A stretch of DNA of 64,000 nt, from the NCBI GenBank assembly GCA_011365055.1, contig RDOG01000012.1, forward strand, positions 1 through 64,000, given 5' to 3'. Positions 45,126 through 54,421 of this stretch are shown piece after piece; the stretch's first letter is position 1; every line of letters starts with the position of its first letter. The position numbers and the translations under genes were made by a program. Source of the DNA: Promethearchaeota archaeon (GTDB taxonomy: Archaea > Asgardarchaeota > Lokiarchaeia > Helarchaeales > RDOG01). A model generated the notes under the pieces. It searched no databases. It saw nothing but the letters and a program-made list of their open reading frames with translations, and was not told the DNA's origin.

Positions 45126-45252
45126 AAAAAACTACCAATTAAAGATCGTATACTTTCCAAATATATTTCTAACTCATTTAAAAAAAATAAATTTGTTGAA
45201 AAGTGATAATACTTCAAGAATCCTTTCTAAAAAAAGAAAAATAAAAAAGAAA

Positions 45253-45939
45253 TTATTTAATTACAATCGTTGCGGTTCCAACGATGGATTCTCTATTTCT
45301 TACTAGTCCAAAATTAAATCTTTCGCCTTTTTTCTTACCAAGAAACTCTGCTGTAACGACATCTTTGTCAGCTCGTAGCCAGTCTCTAATTAAAGGTTCA
45401 TTTGCCATTGTATCTTTAGGAACCCTAACCTCGACTCCTTTCGGTTCAAATTTAATATCAAATTTCTTTTCGCCCATGGCAGTAAATTCTATGTTTATCG
45501 TTAGTTTCGTACTTGCCAAATTTTTTAAAATTTCTTCATCTGATAAGCTCGATTTTGCTTTTCCCATGAAATATGTTGTTTTCGTTATTGAAACAATGTC
45601 CAAATCAACTAATTTTTCTCCGTCTTCTTCGTACTTTTTCTTCACAACTGCTTTTAATTCTACTAGATCTCCTGGACGTGTCATACCAAGCATTCTACCA
45701 TTATATCCTCGAACGTTTCCAACTCCTGCCCAATTAACTAACATGGTTCCAAGCCAAGCATGAGAATATAAACCATGTGCAATGATTCCTTTATTAACTA
45801 AACCTGCAAATTCGTCAACATGAATGGGATTCGTATCACCACCAGTATCTGCATAAGTTTTAAATTCAGATCGCTCTAGTGGGCCGACAACCATTGATGT
45901 TCCTACTTCTCCTTCTTTTAAATCATCCCAATTTACCAT
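45253..45939 (-). CDS. MaoC-like hotdog-fold dehydratase subunit
   Basis: A 228-residue paralogue of 43451-44152. The catalytic region YADTGGDTNPIHVDEFAG is complete, followed by GIIAHGLYSHAW. It has the same C-terminal extra domain. It lies 12 nt after a second hotdog gene, so the two probably make a heteromeric (R)-specific enoyl-CoA hydratase/3-hydroxyacyl dehydratase resembling the HadA/HadB pair. Confidence 0.85.
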   Translation of the reverse strand: MVNWDDLKEGEVGTSMVVGPLERSEFKTYADTGGDTNPIHVDEFAGLVNKGIIAHGLYSHAWLGTMLVNWAGVGNVRGYNGRMLGMTRPGDLVELKAVVKKKYEEDGEKLVDLDIVSITKTTYFMGKAKSSLSDEEILKNLASTKLTINIEFTAMGEKKFDIKFEPKGVEVRVPKDTMANEPLIRDWLRADKDVVTAEFLGKKKGERFNFGLVRNRESIVGTATIVIK

Positions 45940-45951
45940 TCTTTCATCCTC

Positions 45952-46431
45952 CTATTGAACTTCAAATCCTCCAGGCATTACAACTACACCAATTTCGGAA
46001 ATACAAACTGTTTTTCCAACTTTTGATGCATCTTTACTCTCAGATACCTTCGTTTCAGCTTCACAAGTGATCAATAACATTCCGTTAGCTTTGACTTCCA
46101 TGTCTTTAATTTTTGGAGTTGTTTCTAATTTATCACCATCTTTTATTGGTGGTGAACCTTTTGGAAACTTATAACCTTGACCTCCATGTAGAATCTTTAG
46201 CATGTTTGTGATGATTTTAGAACCGTCTGGGTTTTTGGCGCCCGTCACACCCATAAGTGCTGGTAATACATAAGCGTTAGCGTATGCTGGATGTGCGATC
46301 GGATCATCCCCCAAGAATTCGGGTTGCTTTACGCCAATAGATTCAGCAAATGCTGATAATTTCTTGCCCTTAACTTTAAATTTAACAGATTTTAAAGTTT
46401 GACCAATTAAACCAGAAAAATCCGGACTCAT
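45952..46431 (-). CDS. Hotdog-fold N-terminal-type dehydratase subunit (FAS1/HadA-like)
   Basis: A 159-residue protein with the non-catalytic FAS1-type dehydratase pattern: a helix AFAESIGVKQPEFLGDDPIAHPAYANAYVLPAL and an HGGQGYKFPKGSPPIKDGD segment. It is the upstream partner of the MaoC subunit; the gap is only 12 nt. It probably contributes substrate binding in the complex. Confidence 0.82.
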   Translation of the reverse strand: MSPDFSGLIGQTLKSVKFKVKGKKLSAFAESIGVKQPEFLGDDPIAHPAYANAYVLPALMGVTGAKNPDGSKIITNMLKILHGGQGYKFPKGSPPIKDGDKLETTPKIKDMEVKANGMLLITCEAETKVSESKDASKVGKTVCISEIGVVVMPGGFEVQ

Positions 46432-46958
46432 ATTCTTTTTCTCCTCTTATTTATTTAATTTGTAGTACTAAATTAAGATAATTTTATTTGGAAAATTCTT
46501 TTCTTAAATTTTATCATATCTGTTTGGTTTTTGTCAATTATACCAAGATTGATCTTTGATTAATTTTTAAGAATATTTCTAATTTAAAACCTTAAGTTGG
46601 ACGATCTTTTTATTAAAATGTTAATAAAATTAGTTTAATCTTAATGATTATTAACAATAAGGTTGGAAATAATGTTTATTACTAATATTTTTTCACTTAT
46701 TTAACGGTTTATTTTATTATATGCTTTTAAACGTATCTTATAATATTTGGATTGTTTTAAATCTGCCGGGTATCTGTAAACTTTTTTTTGAATACTAAAT
46801 AGATCATTTTTCATGGAAATAATTCTATTAATTATGAGAAATTTGATGAGTAAGAATAGTATGTTTTGTTTTTTAGTAAAATATTATACCAAAAGTTACA
46901 AATATTTATAATAAGCTAATTAAATTAGATGATTTAACTTAGAATTCAATTTGAATTA
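46432..46958. other. Intergenic stretch without recognised features
   Basis: About 530 nt between divergent genes, strongly AT-rich. I see no tRNA, repeat or coding frame that looks real. It should contain the promoters of the hotdog operon and of the secreted-protein gene. Confidence 0.5.
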
Positions 46959-46973
46959 ATGAGGGACATTAAC

Positions 46974-47510
46974 ATGAATTGGAGAGGTAAAATATCGATT
47001 TTAATTTGCTTTTTATTTCTACTTTCTATAAATTTACAACAAAATTGTTATGGTTATGGTTCTACATACGGGAACGTAACTTATATTTATGAATTATCCT
47101 ATCTTAATGAATTTCTACCAGCAAGTAATGATTCTGCTTACTATTATTATAATAAAACTAATGATCAAATAATAAATGTAGAATTAACATGGAATACTTC
47201 AACAAATTTAGATTTATTTTTATATAATTCTAATCAAATTTTAGTTGCAAACTCATCTAATCCAAACCCATACTCAGAGATATTATCATTTCCGAATAAT
47301 TCATCAGGAAAATTTTATATTCTTGTTAATCGCACAAATGGTGTTGATGATTTATATTTCAACATTACTTTAGATTTTTATATACCTGACAGATGGCCTA
47401 ATCCTTTTACTTTTGAAGACCTAATAGTTATTTTGGTGATTGTATCAATAATCATCACCGTAATTGGAATATTTGTGTTAATTTATTTTAAAAAATATAA
47501 AAAAAACTAA
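46974..47510 (+). CDS. Exported, membrane-anchored protein with a beta-sandwich domain
   Basis: A 178-residue protein. It has a signal peptide (basic start MNWRGK, then a hydrophobic stretch ILICFLFLLSI), an extracellular region with many N-x-S/T sites, and a C-terminal transmembrane helix (about 148-172) followed by a lysine-rich cytosolic end. The extracellular part resembles a prepeptidase C-terminal (PPC)-like beta-sandwich (NVELTWNTSTNLDLFLYN). ATG 46974 places the basic residues at the N-terminus; ATG 46959 is possible. Confidence 0.7.
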   Translation: MNWRGKISILICFLFLLSINLQQNCYGYGSTYGNVTYIYELSYLNEFLPASNDSAYYYYNKTNDQIINVELTWNTSTNLDLFLYNSNQILVANSSNPNPYSEILSFPNNSSGKFYILVNRTNGVDDLYFNITLDFYIPDRWPNPFTFEDLIVILVIVSIIITVIGIFVLIYFKKYKKN

Positions 47511-47659
47511 CCTGTAATTTAATTAAATAAAAGTTTAAAGAAAAACTAAGTTAAATTGTAAATTTATTAAAGGTTTCCTCTTGGTTCAATGTATAATAAA
47601 TTATATAGAAAAAATTCATAGAAGTAAATTTAATAGGGTGGAATTGTCTTTATTATATT

Positions 47660-47957
47660 GGTATGATGGATTTTACGTGCCATTATCGAGGAGAAACTGA
47701 GGAAACAATGAAAGTTTCAGCAAAATATGGCATAAACCGGACCCAAACTATCGCACTTCCATAAAATGGGCTCTTCTAGAGAATTAATGGCGAAGCCTGT
47801 CGATGAAATGAAGTCAGCTTTACCCAGGTGGAGTACAGGTAGTTTGAATGTCAGTATATTCTCCCCTCATGAGAGAGCTTAAATGAGGAACTGGAAAATC
47901 CAACCGATGACATTAAAGAGTTAGTGTCGGGGATACAACTGGCATTCTCTTTTTTTA
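47660..47957 (+). ncRNA. Structured RNA candidate of unknown family
   Basis: This gap is less AT-rich than its surroundings and has no plausible frame. Several hairpins are visible: GAAACT (47693-47698) with AGTTTC (47713-47718); CCTGT (47796-47800) with ACAGG (47835-47839); CCTCAT (47865-47870) with ATGAGG (47883-47888); and a TCC..CCGA / TGTCGGGGA stem near 47898-47932. It ends in a T-run (47950-47957) that looks like a terminator. The length of ~290 nt and presence of Rnp4 make RNase P RNA a candidate, but I cannot place its conserved core with confidence. Confidence 0.45.
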
Positions 47958-47962
47958 AAAAA

Positions 47963-48817
47963 TTAATTTATCTCAATATCCAACGTTACATGATTTACTT
48001 TAGGGCCATAAGATTTTACTTTATTAGCTTTGAGTAACTTACATTCTCTCCCTACTTCATTTGCGTGTTTCAATACATCATTTAACAGTATATTTGGTGA
48101 CATCCTATCATTTAATAAACCTTCATAATGTATGATTCCATGATCCTCATTTAGTATCTTAAAAACATTACTTAAATGAGATTTAGGTGCCGGAATTATC
48201 CCCATTATTACTCTATCTGCTTTATCTTTAATTTTCAACATTTCTTGGTTTGAATCTCCGAAAATAGGTCTAATTATTAGTCGTTTATCATTTATTTTAT
48301 TTAATTTGATATTTTCAGTAAGAAATTCAAAAGATACTGGATTTAACTCAAAAGAGTATATTATTTTAGGTTTACAATATTTAGCAATTATTAAAGAAAA
48401 ATAACCAATTCCGCTAAAAAGATCAAATATTATTTCATCTTCTTTTACTATTTTTTTGAATCTGAGCCTTTCATTGATATTTCCTTTCGCAAACATAATT
48501 TTAGTCATATCAAATTTAAAAATAATTCCATGTTCTTTATGTTGAATGATTGGATCTCTTTCACCACGAATATATTCTAAATCTGGAACTCGAAAATTTC
48601 CAGATATTCCTCCTTTTTTTAAATAAACACCTTTAATCGCCGAAAAATTTTCCAAAATTATATTCGAAATTTCGTTTTGATATGTCAGAACTTCAGGTTT
48701 CAAATTTATTATTGCTTTATTGCCTATTTGTTGAAATCCATTTGGAAGAGCATTTAAATTTTCTCTAGGAATATTATTTTCTAACTTTTCGAAAAGAATT
48801 TTTTTAAATTTGGACAT
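47963..48817 (-). CDS. taw2: Taw2/TYW2-like tRNA(Phe) aminocarboxypropyltransferase
   Basis: A 284-residue class I SAM fold of the Trm5/TYW2 group. The DLFSGIGYFSLIIAK motif I and YSFELNPVSFEFL motif II are clear. The ADRVIMGIIPAPK segment matches the TYW2 form, whereas Trm5 has an NLP-type motif there. Taw2 transfers the 3-amino-3-carboxypropyl group of SAM in wybutosine synthesis at position 37 of tRNA(Phe). A Trm5 function is the alternative. Confidence 0.82.
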   Translation of the reverse strand: MSKFKKILFEKLENNIPRENLNALPNGFQQIGNKAIINLKPEVLTYQNEISNIILENFSAIKGVYLKKGGISGNFRVPDLEYIRGERDPIIQHKEHGIIFKFDMTKIMFAKGNINERLRFKKIVKEDEIIFDLFSGIGYFSLIIAKYCKPKIIYSFELNPVSFEFLTENIKLNKINDKRLIIRPIFGDSNQEMLKIKDKADRVIMGIIPAPKSHLSNVFKILNEDHGIIHYEGLLNDRMSPNILLNDVLKHANEVGRECKLLKANKVKSYGPKVNHVTLDIEIN

Positions 48818-48919
48818 AATCGTTCTTTTAATAGTTTATTTTTAATACAAGATATTATTTCAATTATTATAAAAATTCACTTTAATAATGAAAGGTACTC
48901 AATAAGAAGGTCTTATTAT

Positions 48920-49435
48920 TTGAGTGGAACTCCTGATTTTAAGAAAATCATAATTTTATCAGATGGATCAAAAGTATTAATTCGCCCTATAAAACCCGAG
49001 GATGCTCTATTAATCATAAAATTATACGAGAGTTTTAGTGATGAGACTAGATATTTACGTTTCTTTACTCGAAGGAAATCTATGACATTAGAAGAAGCAA
49101 AAAAATATGCCAATGTTAACTATCTAAAGGATTTTGCACTCGTTGCTCAGATACCAGATAAAGATGAATTAATTTGTGTAGCACGCTATTTTAGATCAGA
49201 AGATGGCAGTCGGGCAGAAATAGCAGTAGTTGTTACCGATAGATGGCAATATAAAACCCTAGGGACACAAATCTCGGAAATTTTGCTGGAATTTGCAAAA
49301 AAAAATGGAATTAAAACAATTTATGGTGAGGTTTTAGCAAGTAATATCGCAATAAGAAAGATAATGGCCGAATCAGGTTTTGATATTAAAAAGACATATG
49401 AAGATGGGATATTATATTTTGAATTTAACATTTAG
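48920..49435 (+). CDS. GNAT-family acetyltransferase
   Basis: A 171-residue protein with GNAT strands and the acetyl-CoA segment RWQYKTLGTQISEILLEFAKK, followed by VLASNIAIRKIMAESGF. It resembles the GNAT part of Pat-like protein acetyltransferases. The start is TTG at 48920. Its stop overlaps the stop of the convergent pyrH gene by 4 nt. Confidence 0.82.
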   Translation: MSGTPDFKKIIILSDGSKVLIRPIKPEDALLIIKLYESFSDETRYLRFFTRRKSMTLEEAKKYANVNYLKDFALVAQIPDKDELICVARYFRSEDGSRAEIAVVVTDRWQYKTLGTQISEILLEFAKKNGIKTIYGEVLASNIAIRKIMAESGFDIKKTYEDGILYFEFNI

Positions 49436-50139
49436 GATGAAATAATAGTTCCTATTTTTTCCCCATTTATAATTTTAAAAATATTTTCTGGATCTTTTCC
49501 AGAAAACATATATGTTTTTATCTTGGATCGTTCAATAATTTTAAATGCTCTATAATCGAATAATTTATATTTTCCAGCTTTTGCATCCTTATCAATTAGT
49601 TTTGAAAATTCCCCATAACTTATTTTTTTTAATGGTTTTGCATTTGGATCAACTTTTGGGTCCGCAGAATAAACGTAATCGACATCTGTAGCGTTTAAAA
49701 TGGCATCAGCTTTTAATTGTTCTGCTGCTTCTGCAGCAACTGCATTTGTAGATTGCCCTGGGATTACTCCTCCCATAACTATAAATTTTCCTTTATTATC
49801 TGTTAAGTAAATGATTGCTGTATCAACATCAACAGGAATTTCTTGATGAAATATTTCTGGATCTATTGAAGCTATTAACATTGCATTTAGTCTTGAAGCA
49901 TAAATGCCAACTTGATCGCAATTTTCTTCAGAAGCATTAAAATTCCTTGCAATCTCAATAAAATTTCGTGCTATTTTCCCCCCACCAATAATTATTATGA
50001 TATCATGTTTTAATTTTTTGATTTTACGTAAAACTTTAATTAAATCTTCTAAAAAAACAATATTCACTGAATTGTCATCCTTGAAAAGCAAAGATCCTCC
50101 GATCTTTAACGCGAATTTCATTTTATTAACCTCAACCAT
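49432..50139 (-). CDS. pyrH: UMP kinase, archaeal type
   Basis: A 235-residue amino-acid-kinase-fold enzyme that phosphorylates UMP to UDP. Diagnostic segments are FALKIGGSLL, IIIGGGKIARNF, ILNATDVDYVYSADPKVDPNA and the end around KIINGEKIGT. The length fits archaeal PyrH. The internal ATG at residue 7 may be the true start. Confidence 0.9.
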   Translation of the reverse strand: MVEVNKMKFALKIGGSLLFKDDNSVNIVFLEDLIKVLRKIKKLKHDIIIIIGGGKIARNFIEIARNFNASEENCDQVGIYASRLNAMLIASIDPEIFHQEIPVDVDTAIIYLTDNKGKFIVMGGVIPGQSTNAVAAEAAEQLKADAILNATDVDYVYSADPKVDPNAKPLKKISYGEFSKLIDKDAKAGKYKLFDYRAFKIIERSKIKTYMFSGKDPENIFKIINGEKIGTIISS

Positions 50140-50242
50140 AAATAAAGTTCAACTTCTTAAGAATTTACTCGTCTTGAATTTAAATTAAAATATTCTAAAA
50201 TAAAAAATGAATTAAAAAAGGGAGAAGAACTCCTAAAAATAT

Positions 50243-53170
50243 TTAAAAAAATACTTTCTTTTTTCGTGCTCGCCATTTATAGATTTCGATAATAATGAAA
50301 CTCTGGAATGATAGTAGCAAGACCCACAACCAATCAGTTAAGGATAATGCACATTGGTTAAAATCAATTCCCACGCTTTGGAAAGCAGGTATTACTAGCC
50401 AACCACCTAATACTAACCCTATTTGAGCTAAGATTGTAAGTGAAATGAAAAAATTGATAAATTGATTATTTTCCTCCCTCATGCTAATCCAAACAGGCGT
50501 ATTAGGTCTTCTTATATTCAAGATCATAATCGGTTCTGAAATGAATAGGATAGTTACAGTGACAGTTGCAGCTTTTTGATGCCAAGCAGGAATTGTAGTG
50601 TCAATGAAACTTGGGAATGCAGGAATTTGATTTAAATTGACTGCATTTGGTCCTAAAATTGGCGTGAGGCAAAGTATATACCCCATTAAAACTCCAAATA
50701 ATAGAATCAAAGTGTGAAAGATAAGCATTTTAAGCATGTCTTTATTAAAAATTTCTTCATCGTTCCTTGGAGGTTCTTTCATTATGTCTTTTGGTGCTGA
50801 ATCGAATGTCAGTGCTAAAGGTGGTAAAGAATGAACAGCCAAAACTATCCACATGTGTTGTATAAAGGATAATAATTCAAAACCTGGAATGAAAGCTAAC
50901 GTGAAAAAAAAGATTCCTTCACATAAATCCATGCAAATGTAAAAATAAATTAAAGATCTAATTCTTGAAAAGATACCTCTTCCAACTCTTATTCCTTTTT
51001 CAATAGATGTAAAATTATCGTCAGAAATTACCATATCTGCTGCTTCTTTTGCTACATCTGTCCCAGTAATGCCCATCGCTATACCTGTATTTGATAATTT
51101 TAATGCTAAAGAATCGTTAATACCATCTCCAGTCATTGCTACATGACGCCTCTGTTCATCTTGGTATCGTTTAACAATCACTTCTTTATCAGATGGTGAA
51201 ACCCTGGCAAATACAGCAGTTCGCATAAAATCAGTAGGGTTCAAATTTTCTATGTCTTTTCCTTCAACAACAATTTCGCCTTCTCCAAAAATATCCATTT
51301 GTTCAGCAATAGATTTTGCAGTACTTGGGTGATCTCCTGTTATCATTACAACGGTTATGCCTGCTGTTTCACAAGAATTCACTGCTTCTTTTACTCCATC
51401 TCTTGGAGGATCAAGAATCATTACAAATCCATGAAAAACTAAATTACTTTCGATTTCATCTCTATCATATTTCGTTTTATTATCTGTGATTTTTTTAAAT
51501 GCCATTGATAAAGTCCTATACCCTTTATTTGCATATTGCTCAATTAATCCAGCCAATTCTTCCCTTTTTTTATCTGTTAGATTCTCTTCTATACCATTTA
51601 AAACAATTTTTTCTGATAAATTAAGAATTATTTCTGAAGCTCCTTTAACAAATGCAATTCTTTCTCCTGCTTTCCCTTCGACGATTGTTGACATTCTTTT
51701 AACAGCAGAATTAAAAGGTAATTCTTGAATAAATTTATACCTTGCTTTAAGGGTTGAATGATCTATCCCACCTTTTTCAGCTAAAACTACTAAAGCTGCT
51801 TCTGTTGGTGCACCTAAAGCTTTTCTAACCATTTTTATATCTTGATCCTTTAATTTAACTTTTACTTCCTCTTCTTCAATTGACGAATTATTATTTATAA
51901 CAACTGAAAGCAGTAATAATTCAAAATATGGTTTGTTTTTAAGATTTATTTCTTGTCCATTATCCAATATTTTCCCATTTTTATCATAACCTGCACCTGT
52001 TACTTCATATATTTTATTATCATACCAAATTTTTTGCACTGTCATTTGATTTTGAGTTATCGTTCCCGTTTTATCTGAACATATTATACTGACTCGACCA
52101 AGACTCTCCACTGCTGATAAATTTCTTATGATGACACCTGCTGTAGCCAAATTAAAGACTCCTGTAATGAGAATAATTGTTGTTAATAATGGTAAATTCG
52201 TTGGAATTATATTCATACCAATACTCAAAGCAAATTTGAACTTCTGTCTAATTAATTCAGCGTCAATAGGAGGTGGTGAGGTAAAAATTGTATAAATAAA
52301 GACAACAAATAATAATAAAATAACCACTATAGCTAAAATTTTCGCAAAATTATTCATTTTTTTAGTTAATGGAATTTCAGCCATGCCAGTTTGGGCAAGA
52401 TTTTGCGAAATTTTACCAATTTCCGTATTAATACCCGTTCCTGTAACAATTGCTCTAGCACGTCCCTCTTGGATGTAGGTTCCCATGAATAACATATTTG
52501 TTTGATGTTGAATAGGAACTCCATTTATTGTATCTTTATTACTAAGTGATAAAGCTTCAGCAGTTTTCTCAACTGGCATGCTTTCTCCCGTTAATGGAGC
52601 CTCACCAACAGCTAAATCAACTGCTTCAATAATACGAGCATCTGCAGCTATTTTATCACCTTGTTTAAGTATTAAAATATCTCCTGGAATGACTTCTAAT
52701 GATGAGATCTCTTTCTGTTCACCATTTCTTACGACTTGGGCTTTAAGTGCTGAAATTTTTTGAAGTGATTCAAGAGTTTTTTGTGCTCTGAACTGTTGAA
52801 CTATAGCTGTAACAGCATTGATTATTACAATACTTAAACTGATTATAGCGGATGAATTTTCTCCTAAAAAAAACATGATAACTGCGCTTACTAATAAAAT
52901 TAATATCAAAACATTAAAAATTGGCGCTAGATAAATTTTGAGTTTGGAAATACCTTCTTTTGGAATCTCATTTAGCCCATACTTTTCTTGAAACTCTTCT
53001 GCTCTCTGCTGGCTTATTCCTTCTCCCGGACTAGAGTCCATTTCCTTATAGATCTGATCCAAGGGAGCCAAGGCTGCATTTTTAAAACCGGGAACTTCAA
53101 TTACTTTTTTTTCCTCTTTGATATTTAGTTTCACAAAAAGTTTGTTAAAGCCATTTTTAATGGATTCCAA
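50243..53170 (-). CDS. P2-like P-type ATPase with altered ion-site motifs
   Basis: A 975-residue P-type pump. It has the actuator TGES (194-197), the phosphorylation site DKTGT (Asp366), the nucleotide-binding KGASE and the hinge TGDGIND. Ten transmembrane segments are predicted. Overall it resembles P2 Ca2+/Na+ pumps. However, the membrane-4 motif is IPTNLP instead of IPEGLP, and membrane 6 reads WIVLAVHSLPP instead of WVNLVTDGLPA, so the usual Glu, Asn and Asp cation ligands are missing, while a Glu in membrane 5 (DLCEG) is kept. The transported ion cannot be assigned. Confidence 0.9.
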   Translation of the reverse strand: MESIKNGFNKLFVKLNIKEEKKVIEVPGFKNAALAPLDQIYKEMDSSPGEGISQQRAEEFQEKYGLNEIPKEGISKLKIYLAPIFNVLILILLVSAVIMFFLGENSSAIISLSIVIINAVTAIVQQFRAQKTLESLQKISALKAQVVRNGEQKEISSLEVIPGDILILKQGDKIAADARIIEAVDLAVGEAPLTGESMPVEKTAEALSLSNKDTINGVPIQHQTNMLFMGTYIQEGRARAIVTGTGINTEIGKISQNLAQTGMAEIPLTKKMNNFAKILAIVVILLLFVVFIYTIFTSPPPIDAELIRQKFKFALSIGMNIIPTNLPLLTTIILITGVFNLATAGVIIRNLSAVESLGRVSIICSDKTGTITQNQMTVQKIWYDNKIYEVTGAGYDKNGKILDNGQEINLKNKPYFELLLLSVVINNNSSIEEEEVKVKLKDQDIKMVRKALGAPTEAALVVLAEKGGIDHSTLKARYKFIQELPFNSAVKRMSTIVEGKAGERIAFVKGASEIILNLSEKIVLNGIEENLTDKKREELAGLIEQYANKGYRTLSMAFKKITDNKTKYDRDEIESNLVFHGFVMILDPPRDGVKEAVNSCETAGITVVMITGDHPSTAKSIAEQMDIFGEGEIVVEGKDIENLNPTDFMRTAVFARVSPSDKEVIVKRYQDEQRRHVAMTGDGINDSLALKLSNTGIAMGITGTDVAKEAADMVISDDNFTSIEKGIRVGRGIFSRIRSLIYFYICMDLCEGIFFFTLAFIPGFELLSFIQHMWIVLAVHSLPPLALTFDSAPKDIMKEPPRNDEEIFNKDMLKMLIFHTLILLFGVLMGYILCLTPILGPNAVNLNQIPAFPSFIDTTIPAWHQKAATVTVTILFISEPIMILNIRRPNTPVWISMREENNQFINFFISLTILAQIGLVLGGWLVIPAFQSVGIDFNQCALSLTDWLWVLLLSFQSFIIIEIYKWRARKKKVFF

Positions 53171-53314
53171 CTCTAAACCTCATTATAATTATTATTTTAA
53201 TAAATCAATTTCCATTACATCGTTTAAAAAATTATATGGAAAAAAAAATTTTCTAACGTAATTTTTATAATAATTAAAAAAGAAAAAAGAAAAATAGAAG
53301 ATTTAAAAATTTGT

Positions 53315-54418
53315 TTATTCTTGCGCCAATAGTTCGTTCATAATGCCCCAAGAGCCACCTCTCACAAGGGCAGATTTCAGAAATTGAAAACCAATGTCAT
53401 AAGTTGAGCCATCTCCCCCAATTGCAATTACATAGGGTAGTTCGCCCTTAAAATGACCCTTTGCTTTCAAGATTCGATAAGTAGTTGCTATTGCATCTGC
53501 GGTAGTAGCAGATGTTTCGAATAAATGGTGGACCCAAGGTACTTTCCAATTTGGTACATCATCTTTTGAAAAACTTACTTCTGAACACGATGTATTATTT
53601 GTAATGATAAGATTTGTTCCTGCAACAGCATGAGCTGCTAATGATAATTGATTTAGAGCAATACCACAACCACATCCTTGACACAAACCGTGACCTGGAG
53701 CTAAGATTTCTTGATTAGGAATGTTCTTTATATCAAATTTATATACGTTGATTTTTTCTTCTGGATCTCCAAACATTTCAACTAGTTTTAAAATATTTTC
53801 GTCTCTTGCATGTATCATTTCGATTATTTTATCTACTTTTTCTTCATTGAATGGTTTTATAATGTGTCTAAATCTGCCATTTAGTTGTAAATATTCTGTA
53901 AATAGTTCTTTAGTTTTATCAAATTGTATTTTTTTATTTAATGCATAACTAGGCTGCCCATCCTTGATTCTTATACTGTATAGTGGCCAAAAACCTGAGT
54001 CTACTGCTAATTTATTTACTTTATGAGTGATATTAATTGGGTGTCTCCAACCTCTATCACAAGATGCGAGTACTTGAATAAATGAAACTCCAGGAGTCTT
54101 CATTGCCTCAATTATTTTACCAAAGAAGTCTTGTGGATAAGAAGTTGAAGCGGTCGCTAAGAATCCACTCTGCATTCCTAAGAATGCAAAACCATCAATG
54201 ATATCTTGCTTGATGCCGACTTTTCCTAAAATCTTTTTTCCACCAGGTCCTGTGGTTGTGGATGCACAAAAGGGCGTAGAACCAGATTCTTGAATTCCAG
54301 TATTCATGAATGCTTCATTGTCATAATTGAAATACATGAAATAATTTCTAGTTTTTAGTTTTAAAAGGTCATTAACATCAATTACTTTTGCCTTATATTT
54401 CTGTGATAAATCTACCAT
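53315..54418 (-). CDS. porB: Circularly permuted 2-oxoacid:ferredoxin oxidoreductase beta subunit
   Basis: This 367-residue protein contains all PorB elements in swapped order. Residues about 24-215 match the normal second half: YDNEAFMNTGIQ, STSYPQDFFGKII, ASCDRGWRHP, LNGRFRH. Residues about 239-355 match the normal first half: APGHGLCQGCGCG, TSCSEV, WVHHLFETSATTADAI, IGGDGSTYDIGFQ. The four cluster cysteines (246, 249, 278, 120) and the TPP GDG motif are all present. The break falls between GDG and the downstream NEAxMNTG motif. It should bind TPP and one [4Fe-4S] cluster and oxidise a 2-oxoacid, probably pyruvate, with the two genes upstream. Confidence 0.88.
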   Translation of the reverse strand: MVDLSQKYKAKVIDVNDLLKLKTRNYFMYFNYDNEAFMNTGIQESGSTPFCASTTTGPGGKKILGKVGIKQDIIDGFAFLGMQSGFLATASTSYPQDFFGKIIEAMKTPGVSFIQVLASCDRGWRHPINITHKVNKLAVDSGFWPLYSIRIKDGQPSYALNKKIQFDKTKELFTEYLQLNGRFRHIIKPFNEEKVDKIIEMIHARDENILKLVEMFGDPEEKINVYKFDIKNIPNQEILAPGHGLCQGCGCGIALNQLSLAAHAVAGTNLIITNNTSCSEVSFSKDDVPNWKVPWVHHLFETSATTADAIATTYRILKAKGHFKGELPYVIAIGGDGSTYDIGFQFLKSALVRGGSWGIMNELLAQE

Positions 54419-54421
54419 CTT

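Noticed and set aside
47660..47957. SRP RNA.
   Set aside because: The conserved helix 8 GGAA-type loop and its flanking sequence are absent.
53315..54418. Interpretation of the beta subunit as a truncated or fused gene.
   Set aside because: Each half occurs once and complete, with all key residues; permutation is the simplest reading.
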